From positions 6,154,950 through 6,218,949 of the forward strand of contig NC_067200.1 of the NCBI RefSeq assembly GCF_000699445.3: a DNA stretch of 64,000 nucleotides, given 5' to 3'. This DNA comes from Schistosoma haematobium. Its lineage: Eukaryota; Platyhelminthes; Trematoda; Strigeidida; Schistosomatidae. Below are positions 32,770-43,990 of the stretch, in pieces. The notes beneath the pieces were generated by a model, which did not search any database, was not told where the DNA came from, and worked only from the letters and a program-made list of their open reading frames with translations. The position numbers and the translations under genes were made by a program. Position 1 is the stretch's first letter; the number at the start of each line of letters is the position of its first letter.

Positions 32770-34009
32770 GTTACGATAAATTTTCACTAGATGTTAACAG
32801 GGCGACTGATATACGAGTGCAGAATAAAATGAGTCGAATATATGCACTTTTCACAGGCTATATATAAATAATCAACCTAATTAATACATAAAAAAGAATA
32901 AGGAATCAAGATATTTTATAAACTTATACAGAAAGGCAACAAACAGAGTTTCAAAACAAATGAACCGGCCTGTAAAAAAGTCATTTTGTGGTTTAAAACT
33001 GTAATGTTTAGTGGTGAAAAATACAGGGTCTAAGGATAACGCACACATTTCTATCTTATGTTCTACTGATGATGATAGTCATTACAGTATTGGTCTGAAT
33101 TATAACAAAACGTCATTCAAAAAATCACAATTAGGCGTGAGTTAGGCTTTATGATCTAACTTCCAAGTTAGAAAGATCGTTTAGCGCCATTTCGGAAGAT
33201 TAGATTGGTACCTAGGACCAGCCTTCTAACGTATATCAGTGAGACTAATTTATGGACAACCTTCGAACGATGCTTCAGTGACCTTGAGAATGTCCTACTT
33301 ACTAAGGTTAAATCAGTTTTATTTTGGAAAAGACAGGAGGCTGTGTGGCGTGTGTTAGTCTTGGGAATGGTGGTCTCAGTTGATCCAAATCTCTTTAGAA
33401 CACACTGATGAATAAAGCTTTAATCGCGTGTTTAGGTAATGAACTGCGGAAAACTGTGAAAACAGAATAGTAAGCTGAGGTAAGATTACATTCAACTATT
33501 AACTTGGGTAAAATTTAAAAAGGAAACTAACGAACGTTTATCTCAAGACAGGTTCTTTGAATCAAAAATGACACTTCTTTTGCTTAAGAACACAACAAAA
33601 GTTTGAGAAATGCAAACCACGTAAGAACTTAACTTCCCGTTCGCAAAACAAGTGACAATAAAATTATTTATTTGTGGTCGTCAGTCATCAAATGATACTA
33701 GTAAGATTAAATTTAAATAACTTAAGCACTCACCACCCTTGGGTTCAAATTAGAGCCAACCTAAATCTAATAGTTACTAACACATTTCTGAACACAAGAC
33801 AGGACACGCAGTTAAAACACGAGTAGCAACAGTGTTGAGATTGCCGCTCAAATGATTCAAATGGTGCAAATGGTTGTGGACGGAATAGAAGCTTTCGCTT
33901 GACAGGCTTCCGTGTCTAGTAGCAGGGGATCACCAAAACCTCTGAGGCAGGAACCTAGGTATGTTAAAAATAAAAGAGGAAAATGAAATTGGTAAATCAT
34001 TGCAAGATA
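32770..34009. other. TyrRS upstream region, no recognised feature
   Basis: AT-rich sequence. Any TyrRS promoter should lie here, but I see no distinctive element. A 67-codon plus-strand frame at 33205-33408 has no recognisable domain. Confidence 0.5.
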
Positions 34010-34391
34010 TTATCCTTAGTCAAGTTAAATTTTACTTCCATCAAGTTCAAATGTGGTTGAGAATGTACAAGGAGCATAAGGCATAATAATTCTTGATAGA
34101 CTACCTTGATTATTCGAAAACCTTAGTCAAAACTGTATCAGTCTATCAAGACAGGTCTTGTAATTAGTGCTTCGCCAGGATGTAGCGTGCACAGAGAGTT
34201 GTTTTTGGAAAGATACACCTTGAATCTATGGAAAGTAAAGATTTTGCCTTAAGGTTTAAGCAATGTCCTAAGATAATATACCGTGGTTTGCCGCTGCATT
34301 TGAACAGGTAAGTTGTCCCAACCGTTTCTTATATGTATTCCTCAAGTACTGTTCGTCCAGGCTGTCTACTTTCCACATTCTTGTTTAACTT
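34010..34391 (+). mobile_element. Left half of an RTE copy split by the Gypsy insertion
   Basis: The last 80 bp (TGTTCGTCCAGGCTGTCTAC, then TTCTTGTTTAACTT) encode the RTE motif [15 protein letters not shown] in mutated form. The upstream part is heavily decayed. The sequence resumes at 36830. Confidence 0.75.
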
Positions 34392-34879
34392 TGTGGAGAT
34401 AGGCCCGACAAGTTTATTTTGTAAATAGTTTTTGATGTCATTTGTATTTATTTTTTTCATTCTTTCACTGTATAGATAGTTACCATTAAATGATTGTACC
34501 TGTTTTAGTAAATGACCATGAACACTCTTTCCGTTGTGTACCTCACATAGCGTGACATACTTGTAACTGTTCTCAAATACACTGCTACATATACACCCCC
34601 CGTTCTACTCTCACTCGTGATTGAGCTAATTACATTCTAAATCGAATATTATCCACATTTATAGACTGTGAGCTGGGGCATATCATACATAACGGTGGAT
34701 TACATTATTGGAGAATTCAACAACCTGTACAGAGCTATCGAGCATTTATAATTGTGGATTTACGATACCAGACCCAATCAGAACACGCAGCAACTTGGTG
34801 AATTTAAATAAAGTCCATATTTTTACGTTGTATTAATAACTATTAACGTTGTTATTTACTCTTTATAACTTGGTTAACA
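34392..34879 (+). repeat. Left LTR (488 bp), inverted relative to the right LTR
   Basis: Begins TGTGGAGATAGG and ends GGTTAACA. It contains AATTTAAATAAAGTCC, a plausible polyadenylation signal in this orientation. Read against the right copy (36342-36829) it is the exact reverse complement over all 488 bp. The match continues 10 bp further inward (34880-34889), which belongs to the element leader rather than the LTR. Confidence 0.93.
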
Positions 34880-34889
34880 TATTTTTTCG

Positions 34890-35389
34890 CCCATCTGGTG
34901 AATCTGTCCATTGCAGTGAGGATGTGTGTGAATGAATTAGATGTTGGCAGTGGACCAACTGTGTTTGGTTGGATATGTTGAAAACGTTTTTCTGGCAGGG
35001 GATACTTGCCGAAAAGGGTTGATCGTGTGTTTCTGAATTTCGCTGCGTTGACATTGTAAGCAGCTTCGTGTCCATCGTTTTATATCTGAATTGATCTTTG
35101 GCCACACGAAACGCTCAGTAATCAATTCTGTTGTGGCTCTGCTTCCTGAGTGGCAAAGGTCATGCAGTTGACGAAATACTTGTCGACGACATGCTAGAGG
35201 GACGAAAGGGCAATCGTTACCCGTTGAAACGTCGCAAACGATAGATGTATCTGAGAAAGGGATGGGTACTGGCTTAAGGTTCACGTTAGACTTCTCTTTG
35301 CAGCGTTTTATATCTACGTCGTCTACTTGCAATTTTGCGATTGTTTCCAGATAGATGTCTTCCTTACGTGCCAGGGTATTTACATCCAT
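34890..35389 (-). pseudogene. Gypsy integrase fragment (H2C2 zinc finger and start of core)
   Basis: The minus strand encodes HDLCH and CLQC, the HHCC zinc-binding set, with FVWPKINSDIKRW between. A frameshift near 34980 separates this from VGPLPTSNSFTHILTAMDRF in another frame, the start of the DDE core. The core is cut after DRFTRWA at 34890, exactly where the inverted leader/LTR begins, so the remaining catalytic residues are absent. Confidence 0.88.
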
Positions 35390-35414
35390 TCGTGATAATG
35401 TGTCAGCTACGACA

Positions 35415-35740
35415 TTAGTGTGTCCTTTGACGTATTGGATATCTGTTGTAATCTAATTGTCGTGCTTCGCGCGGTGAATTTCGGTCGTATGAAGTATTGA
35501 ACGAGTAACACAAAGGTTTGTGGTCAGTCATTATAGTGAAGGTTCTCCCTTGTAGTAAGAAGGTGAAGTGTTTAACGGCTAAATAAATGGCTAGTAACTC
35601 CCGGCCGAAAGTGCTATAGCGTTCCTCAGCTGGTGACAGTCTTTTGGGGAAAAACGCTATAGGAGTAGTCATGTTGTTTACTTGTTGTTGCAATATTTCC
35701 CGACGGCTTTTTGAGATGCGTCCGTGCACAAAATCGAGTG
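35415..35740 (-). pseudogene. Gypsy RNase H domain remnant
   Basis: LCTDASQKAVG (in a neighbouring frame), FGRELLAIYLAVKHF and TIMTDHKPL supply the Asp, Glu and Asp of a retroelement RNase H. At least two frame breaks. The reverse transcriptase that should precede it is missing. Confidence 0.87.
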
Positions 35741-35750
35741 GGTTGTGGGG

Positions 35751-36200
35751 TCAGTATTTAGATGTTGTAGCATGGTGGCGTTGGCTATCATGTCTGAGTA
35801 ACTGCGAGGGTCTCTTGTCCCCCAATTCGCAAGCTGTAAGTAGTTGTTGCAATCGTTTTTCATCGGACTGCGAGGTACGGTGAATAACTACGGCTTTAAT
35901 TTTATCGTATGGGTCCGTCTCAGGTACCTTATCATTTAGGTCGCCGACCTCTGTAGCCACAGCTATTGGTAGTGCTCCGACAACGTGAGCATATTTGGTC
36001 GCCTGAGAGCGTACGCCTCGTGCCGTAAATAATGCTTCTACCTGGGCAAACAAGCTTCTAGGGTTAGTAACACAATACATTGGTAGTCGTAGCTCTGAAA
36101 TGGCGTTGATGGAGCTTAGGGTGTTTTCTTCGGGTTGTGAAGGGTTTTGAGGCTTGGTAGGTGGACTATCAATATCAATGAGTTTCGTGGGAGAGTTCAT
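35751..36200 (-). pseudogene. Gypsy gag N-terminal fragment
   Basis: ATG at 36200. RLPMYCVTNPRSLFAQVEAL and ATKYAHVVGALP are typical of the capsid-like gag of metazoan Gypsy elements. After about 130 codons, at SQLLRH, the frame runs into RNase H-region DNA and ends, so most of gag, protease and reverse transcriptase are deleted. Confidence 0.82.
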
Positions 36201-36341
36201 AGTGGGAAAAACAACAATGGAGGAGGGTGCCGAGTAATAATAATATATACATATATAAATATAAACAGTAAACGTCTATAATGAATTCTAGGCTCACCAA
36301 ATAATTGTGGTGGACCAGATAAATACGAACCCGAAAAAATA

Positions 36342-36829
36342 TGTTAACCAAGTTATAAAGAGTAAATAACAACGTTAATAGTTATTAATACAACGTAAAA
36401 ATATGGACTTTATTTAAATTCACCAAGTTGCTGCGTGTTCTGATTGGGTCTGGTATCGTAAATCCACAATTATAAATGCTCGATAGCTCTGTACAGGTTG
36501 TTGAATTCTCCAATAATGTAATCCACCGTTATGTATGATATGCCCCAGCTCACAGTCTATAAATGTGGATAATATTCGATTTAGAATGTAATTAGCTCAA
36601 TCACGAGTGAGAGTAGAACGGGGGGTGTATATGTAGCAGTGTATTTGAGAACAGTTACAAGTATGTCACGCTATGTGAGGTACACAACGGAAAGAGTGTT
36701 CATGGTCATTTACTAAAACAGGTACAATCATTTAATGGTAACTATCTATACAGTGAAAGAATGAAAAAAATAAATACAAATGACATCAAAAACTATTTAC
36801 AAAATAAACTTGTCGGGCCTATCTCCACA
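36342..36829 (-). repeat. Right LTR (488 bp), 5' LTR for the minus-strand element
   Basis: Reads TGTGGAG...TTAACA on the minus strand, followed by the leader (TATTTTTTCGGGTTCG) and gag at 36200, the normal order for a 5' LTR. Base-for-base identical in inverted sense to 34392-34879. Confidence 0.93.
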
Positions 36830-37345
36830 ACTTCATCGTAGACGTGCTTTTAGAAATAATACTTTCCTCATCTAAATTTAAAGGGGTTGAACTTTAACCA
36901 GGAGATTCACTTGTTGAATTAAAATATGCCGATGACATAGTTCGATTTGGTGAAGACGAAGACAAAATGCAGAGTCTTCTGACCACTCTAAGAAACAATG
37001 CAAGCATGTTTGAGATGCGATTCTCCCTCTCGAAATGCAAAATGTTGCTTCAGGATTTGGTTGCATCGATACCCGATCTAATGATAGGGAGTGAAGTAGT
37101 TGAGCATGTTGAACGCCTCACTTATCTTGGAAGTCTCATCAGCCCTTGTGGTTTAGCGTGTGACGAAATCTCAGCACGGATACAGAAGGCTCGACTAGCT
37201 TTTGCCAACTTGCGTCATTTATGGCGTAGGCGAGATATCTATCTATCAATCAAAGGACGTGTTTACTGCGCAGCAGTTCGTTCCGTCCTACTTTATGGCA
37301 GTGAAACATGGCCCGTAAGAGTAGATGATAATCGTCAACACTTTC
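36830..37345 (+). mobile_element. Right half of the split RTE copy
   Basis: Resumes with the VIDVLLE segment, then YADD (36927-36938), [11 protein letters not shown], and [18 protein letters not shown] to [14 protein letters not shown], where it is cut. It carries CGA where the 27-kb element has UGA. Confidence 0.88.
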
Positions 37346-37689
37346 TTATACTCTAGTATTTGTTAATTGTAAAGGGAAGTGGATAAGCGTCGAAAGGAAA
37401 CAGCAACAGCATAGTTCTCAAAAGGCTGAAAACGGCAACCAATGGCGTTTAACAATATTCCCCGACTCTATTTGTCGTTCCAGTGTTGGAAAGCAGTTTA
37501 TTGGAAATAAAGGAGGCCGCTGATATGAAATAATGGGACAAATACCATGCAATGCTGGGAGAGAGTACCACTCTAGCCAAACGATTTTTTCTGTATCAGG
37601 CCCAAAGTGTAGTGAAAGGTAGGTTTCCCCTAGATTCAACAAGTGTTTAAGAGGAAATCCTAATGACATCACAGAGACAATCGGTTAAG

Positions 37690-39240
37690 AGATTCTCTCA
37701 AATCCGAGTTAAACATGACAAACCGTGGAGCATGAGTGGTCTTACTAGAGGATCAACAAAAATTCAAGAAATAATCAGCATATTGGTCCACGAAGTGCCT
37801 GAGTTAGTAGTGGTAGAGGCTAAGAGTTGGTGACCAGTGGGAAGGATGTGACTCAGGATGCTATCCAGCACAATGTACTTCAGGTAAAACACACCTGAAG
37901 AAAGATCAAGTCAAACAGAGAGCCTAGAACGAGTTACGAAGATCTTACTAATTTACAGATGGCGGAGATAATTAATGTCAACTCCATTAACCGGTTAAAG
38001 CAAGGAACCATAAGTGCGGGACGCCCCTCAACTGTAGCACCATTTTGTGTTTAGAGAAAAATCCAGATGACTCACGAGTTAGTGATAGGAAAATCAAGAC
38101 CCTTGAGTTCAGGAAAATCACAATGGTTTGACGTCGTTCACCTTTTAATACTGAAACGGTACACGAAAGCCACCAGCATGTCAGTCAGCGATGTGTTCAA
38201 GCGTTTTCCAGATTCACACAAGATGCCAGGAAAATAGAAGTAGGCCTTTCTCTCTCTACAACCTCCGTAAGGGGGGTTTTGAAAAGACCTAGCATGTTAC
38301 AGACCAGTTGCATTACTCTCAGTATTGCCAAGGATAATAGAAGAAATGGCCAGTGAACAAATGAGGGAAGAAATAGATAGGAAGAACTTCGACCATAAAG
38401 CTCTACACGGTTATAGGAAACGTTGGTTTGGTGCGTTCAATCTTCTTGTGGACGGCTGGACAGTCAGCTGGGATCATAAGATGCCATTTTATGCAATATT
38501 CCTTAACTTTCCAAAAGCCTTTGACGCGATGACGTACACATTTCTCATAGCGAAGGTCACAGAAATATGGGATTCACAGACCCACTTCTATCTTGGTCCT
38601 GAAACTATCTAACGAAATTGATGTTTCGTACTGAAACGAGTAGAGTATTAATGGGCTGGAACGCTTCAACATCAGGAGTTTTATAAGAAACTGCCTTAGG
38701 TTCACTATCGTCTTTAAGCCTTGGTAACAACCTATTGCGTAATATCAGCTCGGTGGCACTGATCTATGCAGACGGTACGAAAATCTGGAAGTTCACAAAA
38801 AGCGAAAAGAAGTCACCTGAGCTTTAAACGAACATTATAACAACAGAGAAATGGGTGGTGGACAATGGGTTCGAAATAAGCTTATAGGAATACCATCTTA
38901 AGAACATTCTGCCTCATTTGACACAAAGCACTTATACTCTTCACAGAAATCCGCTCACTACTGAAACTATTTAAGTCGCCTCTAAATGGCAGGGTAATAT
39001 CGGTTCATTATTTGGGTGGTTAAATGGCGTAGGTCTCATCATAAGAGTGGCTGGACGCATACCTAAGTGGCTAAGAAAAGAAAAGAATTACAATGGTCAA
39101 ATAAGATCATTGAGAAACATTTGGTTGAGGCCGGCCGTTAGGTTGATATCAAGTCGGCCTCGTAAAAAACGGTTGCAAAGGTGTATACTAAAGCCCACTG
39201 AAGCTTTGGCTACTGTGTTAATTAGGAGTATTTGAACTAC
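37690..39240 (+). mobile_element. Degenerate CR1/jockey-like LINE
   Basis: Reverse-transcriptase motifs are scattered over frames. YRPVALLSVLPRIIEEMA lies near 38297-38350, FLNFPKAFDAM near 38505 and ALIYADGTKIW near 38757 (the second catalytic Asp is Gly). A C-terminal block, RSLRNIWLRPA, is near 39097. There are many stops and shifts. The clade is inferred from the RPVALLPVL-type motif, and this is a different lineage from the RTE copies. Confidence 0.68.
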
Positions 39241-40210
39241 AGTACGAACTAAGAATCTCAGAAATAATGCAATTGGACCAAGAAGTACTAAATAAGCACG
39301 AACGAATATACTGTATTCGGAATTCGGAATCAGGCATTCAACAAGTACAAAGGAGTCATTAGTTCATTCAAACACCACACTATACAAAAACTAAAATCCC
39401 TTTTATATGTTCGAAAACAAGTGGCTCTTATCCTCAACCTACCCTTGTAATACTGATCTAATGTTCAGTGTGGTTTTTCACACCGCTTTTATGTAGTTTA
39501 CTATAATCTTAGTTAAGGGGTACCTTTAACCTGTTTGGTTGACCTTTTATCTTTCATATAAAAACGTCTTAACAAGCATATGTGTGATCAGATTGTTTGA
39601 AATATATTTTGCGAATATATCGCATAATTCTAATAATCAGCGATGACTGAAGGTATTCAAATTAATGTGCTAATTAAGAATTTTCAAAATAGTTTATTCT
39701 AAGGCGGTTAAAACTAGATGAGCAAAAATGAGCGTGTTATATTTGAAATTCGTAATCAACTCTCAATCAAGTACAAAGGAACCATCAATTAATACAAATA
39801 CCACATAACCTTCGTTTTCTCTTTACGTTATCGAAATTCATGAAAGTTTCCTCTTTTAGTACTGTTATATAGTTAACCTTCTGAGATAATTTCACAACAC
39901 TCAACTCTTTTAAAATACCACATTTATAGGAAGTTGCTGTTGAGCAAGTATCGGCTCATATTCTTCTTATCTATGTTATAAACGCTTTGAAAGTACCTTA
40001 GTTTAGACTGAATAGCCCGCAAATTACGACGCATGCAGAGTACTGAATGTTTCGTTACGATCCTCGGTTACATTATTTATGAACGCTTCCTAATGGTAGA
40101 CCAAATGTAATAATAATAATAATAATAATAATAAAGAAAGTCTTAGGATTTTTAAATCAGTAAATAAGTGAAATATCATGTTTACTATAGAGATGGTTAA
40201 GTTTTCATTG
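39241..40210. other. AT-rich intergenic stretch with a (TAA)n run
   Basis: No coding or known repeat recognised apart from about nine TAA units at 40108-40134. Confidence 0.6.
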
Positions 40211-40214
40211 ATTA

Positions 40215-40450
40215 ACTAGTAAATCGAGCTTAGACAACCATCGAAAACTACGAAACACTGGACAGCTATTTCGTTGTATTTTCGAACCCCACAACCCCAA
40301 ATAGGATCGAACTCTGTAATTTCAGTCTTGCTCAACGTCTAGATCATTGAAGCGGTATGTAAAACTGTACATGTCTAACTTTAGTTGATTCGAGGTATTA
40401 TGAGTTTATATCCTACCGCTTGCTTTGATCAACTGTCGTGGATGGGCATT
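40215..40450 (-). repeat. Hammerhead SINE, decayed
   Basis: ACAACCATCGAAAACTACGA, CACTGGACAGCTATTTCGTT and TCTAGATCATTGAAGCGG are remnants in minus orientation. Confidence 0.5.
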
Positions 40451-40541
40451 GTTAAAGAGTCATGCACTTGAATAAACTAGCTGTCCATTGCTTTCTGGTT
40501 TATAATATTTGTCAAACTATGACAAATCGCTACTGTAAACT

Positions 40542-41032
40542 TTTATTTATTTATTTATTTTAACATAAAGATGTTGGTACAAGGAGGCACCAAATACATA
40601 TGCGCCACACAAATCTCATCCAATATGTGTGAGGGCTGTGACACTGCCCGGGTGCCCAAACCGAAGCAGGCGGTTTTCTTGGAGGACCACACCCGGAGCC
40701 TTTGACCTGAAGGTCTGATCCACAAGGCAGTGGAGCATCGTAAGGATATACAGTCCCATTGTAGCCGGCGACCAATAAATGGTTCATACGCCATTTGTTC
40801 CTTCAGGATACTGGAGCTCATGTGCATCATTTGTTTGGAATCAGGGTTTTCCAACTCCCCTAGGTGAACTCTCTGTCTCCACCAACCCTGTTAAACTCAA
40901 TTTCGTAAAAAGCACCGCTGCCACGAGAAGGCAGTAAGTAAGAACTTCCCTGACAGTGGTTGTATGCATGTGACCATGTGAGGGGGAGCTGACTCTCCCC
41001 ACTCTTGGCCGTACCAGGGCATTTGGAGGCAT
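40542..41032 (-). mobile_element. Non-autonomous RTE-tailed element, fullest copy
   Basis: 491 bp with TGTAAACT at 40534-40541 and 41033-41040. The minus strand starts ATGCCTCCAAATGCCCTGGT, has no reverse transcriptase, and ends (AAAT)n next to GTGTGGCGCATATG...TTGTACCAA, the same terminal block as the RTE at 8000-9131. An open 99-codon frame crosses it but is not conserved in the other copies. Confidence 0.87.
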
Positions 41033-41179
41033 TGTAAACTAGGAAAAACTCTGTACTGATTTTAAGTATAATTTTTATTGAATTGATTTTATTAATAATT
41101 CAAAGTAATTAATGTTTATTTGATTTTCGAATTAATTCAATGTGATTTTTGAATTCGGCAGAATATTAATTTTTATTAA

Positions 41180-41305
41180 TTAATCCATCACTACTGAAGA
41201 GTCCCGAACTAGGACGAAACGGCCATCCACTGTTCCTAGGTTTTCAATGGTAGTCTAACATCGATCGATCAATGATCTCAATCAAAAGCTTCAACCATCA
41301 TAATT
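41180..41305 (+). repeat. 5'-truncated hammerhead SINE
   Basis: Starts within the ribozyme and continues through the standard 3' end (TTTTCAATGGTAGTCTAACA, then GATCTCAATC). Confidence 0.7.
41186..41232 (+). ncRNA. Hammerhead ribozyme core, apparently intact
   Basis: CTGAAGA (41194-41200, fits CUGANGA), GTCC/GGAC stem II with a 7-nt loop, GAAA, a short stem III, then AUC as the cleavage triplet before CACTG. Stem I pairing is poor because the 5' part of the SINE is truncated. Confidence 0.5.
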
Positions 41306-41639
41306 TTTCATTCACTAGACTTTGTTCAATATAATATTCAATCGTATCAATTCTCTATGATTTTACATTCAAGTGATAAGTGTTTAGTTTGATTATTTTT
41401 GTAAATAATAAATGTAGTTAAATCTTATGTTAGTCTTACTAGTACATTTTCTTTACAAGATATCTCTCTTTAGTATTGTATGAAAAAATTACTACCAAAG
41501 TGTTGTGTCTAAGTTGCCCAGTCTGTATAGTCTACATAAAACCTATTTCGTATTTAGAATATCTCCCAATATTTCGTTAATAGAAAGCGCCTTATGTATC
41601 TTAAGACATAATACGAGGCAAGCTAATCAGTTAAATATA

Positions 41640-41935
41640 TATATATAATATTAACACAGTGTAGTGAGGGAGAACAAGTGGGCACAATCTAATGTACTCG
41701 AATACAACAACACAGAATATATTAGTAAAATTTGAGAACTATACAATAAGGACTTCATTTGCAAAATGTCAGTCAATCATCTCAGACTTTATTGTTCCTT
41801 CACTTCCACACCAATTATTCTCTGTTCTCGTCCTCTTTCCTTCAATCTTAATCTTCTACCGCCAGATATTTCACGTTCGATTGACAATATATACTACTTA
41901 TATCTGTTGATATCAGTAGTACACATTAACAGTTA
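41640..41935 (-). repeat. Palindromic-start dispersed repeat, copy
   Basis: The minus strand begins near 41935 with the TACTGATATC / GATATAAGTAGTA palindrome, then a purine-rich body. Same layout as 20530-20905. Confidence 0.5.
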
Positions 41936-42218
41936 GTTATTCATCATTGGTTAGTGTTACCGTGTTAAATATATTGAAAATTCAACCACTGAAAAACTTA
42001 GAAACTTGAAAATATAAATTTACATCTACCAATCTCTTCTTTTGTTTTCTTGTTGAATTAAATTAGTTACGTAAGGAAGATAAAATTGCATTGTGTTAGA
42101 ATAGTAATATCAATTAACAAAGTAATAAGTGACTTATGTCCTATTTGACTTCACAATAAACAACATAAAAGTCTTAGTTTTATCCAGTTTTCTAGTATAG
42201 GGGTTATGGAGATTATTA

Positions 42219-43330
42219 AGTTTTTGATTGAGATCATGAACCGATTGATGTCAAACCACCTTTGGAAACCTGGAAGCACTGGGCGGTCGTTTCGTCCTAT
42301 TGTGGGACTTCTCAGCAGTGCGCATCCACGATCCCGCTCACGGGATTCAAACCCAGGGCCTTCGGTCTCGCGTGCGAACGCCTAAACTACTGGACCACTG
42401 AGCTGGCATCCAATGGTGATAGTGTCTAACATCAACCAATCCACGAAATTGCGCGACCATCTTCCATTGTACTGAGGTAGATACCTGACTCTACCCGACA
42501 TGGATTAGCTCCACTGGTCACAGCTTCTCACTAGAACTCCGAGAATTCCAGTTTTAACATTAAGTAATATCTTTCATTCAAGAAAAAAATAGAACTTTTC
42601 CATTTGGGTGGATGGTTTATTTCGTTTGAATTGGTTTAAATAATGTATCCAATTCAAATTTTATGTTTCTATTTCAATTAATCTTAATCAACAATAGATT
42701 ATTTCGTGGATTCTTTCAGAATAAGGTCAAAGAAATAAAAGACTTACTTTTTATCTCGCATAAAATGTAATATGAAATGACCTCATCGTTAATAGATTAA
42801 AATTTCTTCTAAATTATTTTTTATTAAGATATTTGCCACTGGATAATTATCAGTATCGAATGAGTGGTGGGAGTAGGGGGTAGAAACACTTTCTTATGAA
42901 AAATTGATGTCACTTGATAGAGAGGTTTAAATAGATTTGATGGTGTAATCTGTCAGGAACATTTTATTCTAGTATAGGGGTTGTGGAGATTATTCCCTCA
43001 CGAGGGAATTCTCGGAGTTCTAGTGAGAAGCTGTGACCAGTGGAGCTAATCCATGTCGGGTAGAGTCAGGTATCTACCTCAGTACAATGGAAGATGGTCG
43101 CGCAATTTCGTGGATTGGTTGATGTTAGACACTATCACCATTGGACGCCAGCTCAGTGGTCCAGTAGTTTAGGCGTTCGCACGCGAGACCGAAGGCCCTG
43201 GGTTTGAATCCCGTGAGCGGGATCGTGGATGCGCACTGCTGAGAAGTCCCACAATAGGACGAAACGACCGCCCAGTGCTTCCAGGTTTCCAAAGGTGGTT
43301 TGACATCAATCGATTTATGATCTCAATCAA
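42219..43330. repeat. Long foldback of two hammerhead SINEs
   Basis: The left arm at about 42219-42540 (minus orientation) and the right arm at about 43010-43330 (plus) are reverse complements over roughly 320 bp, with about one visible mismatch. The spacer is about 470 bp. Each arm has the distal block, tRNA-like head (GGGTTTGAATCCCG) and ribozyme. Both cores share the same defects (CTGAGAA for CTGANGA, GCC at the cleavage site), showing that one arm was copied from the other. TCTAGTATAGGGGTT recurs at 42191 and 42969. Confidence 0.88.
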
Positions 43331-43439
43331 AAAAATTTTATTCTGTTACGGATTAATCAGTTGCCTATCATATCTTATTACTGATATTCATGTTGAAACT
43401 TGTATCCAATATCTTAGGTTAAATATAAAAATCATATAT

Positions 43440-43645
43440 TAAACATATCATTCGCATATCTTCTTTGAATTATCATCTACATACTTCATTATTCCTTTAA
43501 TTCTATCATAATTTTGATTGCTCTTTGATTTCTTTTCTATTCTCTTCATTTCAGTATGCGACTTTCATCTATCTTACTTCCGATTACCACTGCATACTAC
43601 TTATATCTGTTAGCATAAGTAGCATGCACCACAGAAGTTCAGAAT
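43440..43645 (-). repeat. Palindromic-start dispersed repeat, copy
   Basis: TGCATACTACTTATATCTG...GCATAAGTAGCATGCACCAC at 43591-43634, with the pyrimidine-rich body to its left. Confidence 0.5.
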
Positions 43646-43724
43646 ATAAACAATGAGGAATTAAAATCTTTTTGCTATTACTGTAAATATATCTTAATTC
43701 AATGTTACTGTGACTTACATCTGT

Positions 43725-43990
43725 TACTCCTCGTGGAGGAGCATAGACCACCCACCAGCACTCTTCACCTAACCCTGTCCTGGGTAATCCTTTCCAGCTC
43801 TTTCCAGTTGTTATTCATCCTTTTCATATCTGATTATATTTCCCGACGTAACGTATTGTTTGGCCCTCCTCTTTTCCACTTCCCTTCAGGATTCCAAGTT
43901 AAGGATTGCCTCATGATACAGTTTGATGATTTGCATAACGTATGTTTTATCCATTTCCATCGTCTTTTTTCTAATTTCCTCTTCAGACGG
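43725..43990 (-). mobile_element. RTE 3' fragment (TAAG-tailed family)
   Basis: The minus strand has [27 protein letters not shown] and LVGGLCS, the same tail as at 58640-59180. The open plus-strand frame here is antisense. Confidence 0.72.

Larger units (their letters stand above)
34392..36829 (-). mobile_element. Ty3/Gypsy-derived insertion with inverted LTRs
   Basis: 2438 bp bounded by two identical 488-bp LTRs in opposite orientation, with the 4-bp target duplication ACTT outside (34388-34391 and 36830-36833). Internal minus-strand order: leader, gag fragment, RNase H, integrase zinc finger, start of the integrase core, then the reverse complement of leader plus LTR. Protease and reverse transcriptase are deleted between gag and RNase H (near 35750-35790). 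The target is an RTE copy that reads through when the insertion is removed. Confidence 0.9.

Noticed and set aside
33205..33408. 67-codon frame upstream of TyrRS
   Set aside because: No recognisable domain, no splice support, and length expected by chance.
40555..40854. 99-codon frame in the non-autonomous element
   Set aside because: The same region in the copies at 30396 and 23485 does not keep the frame.
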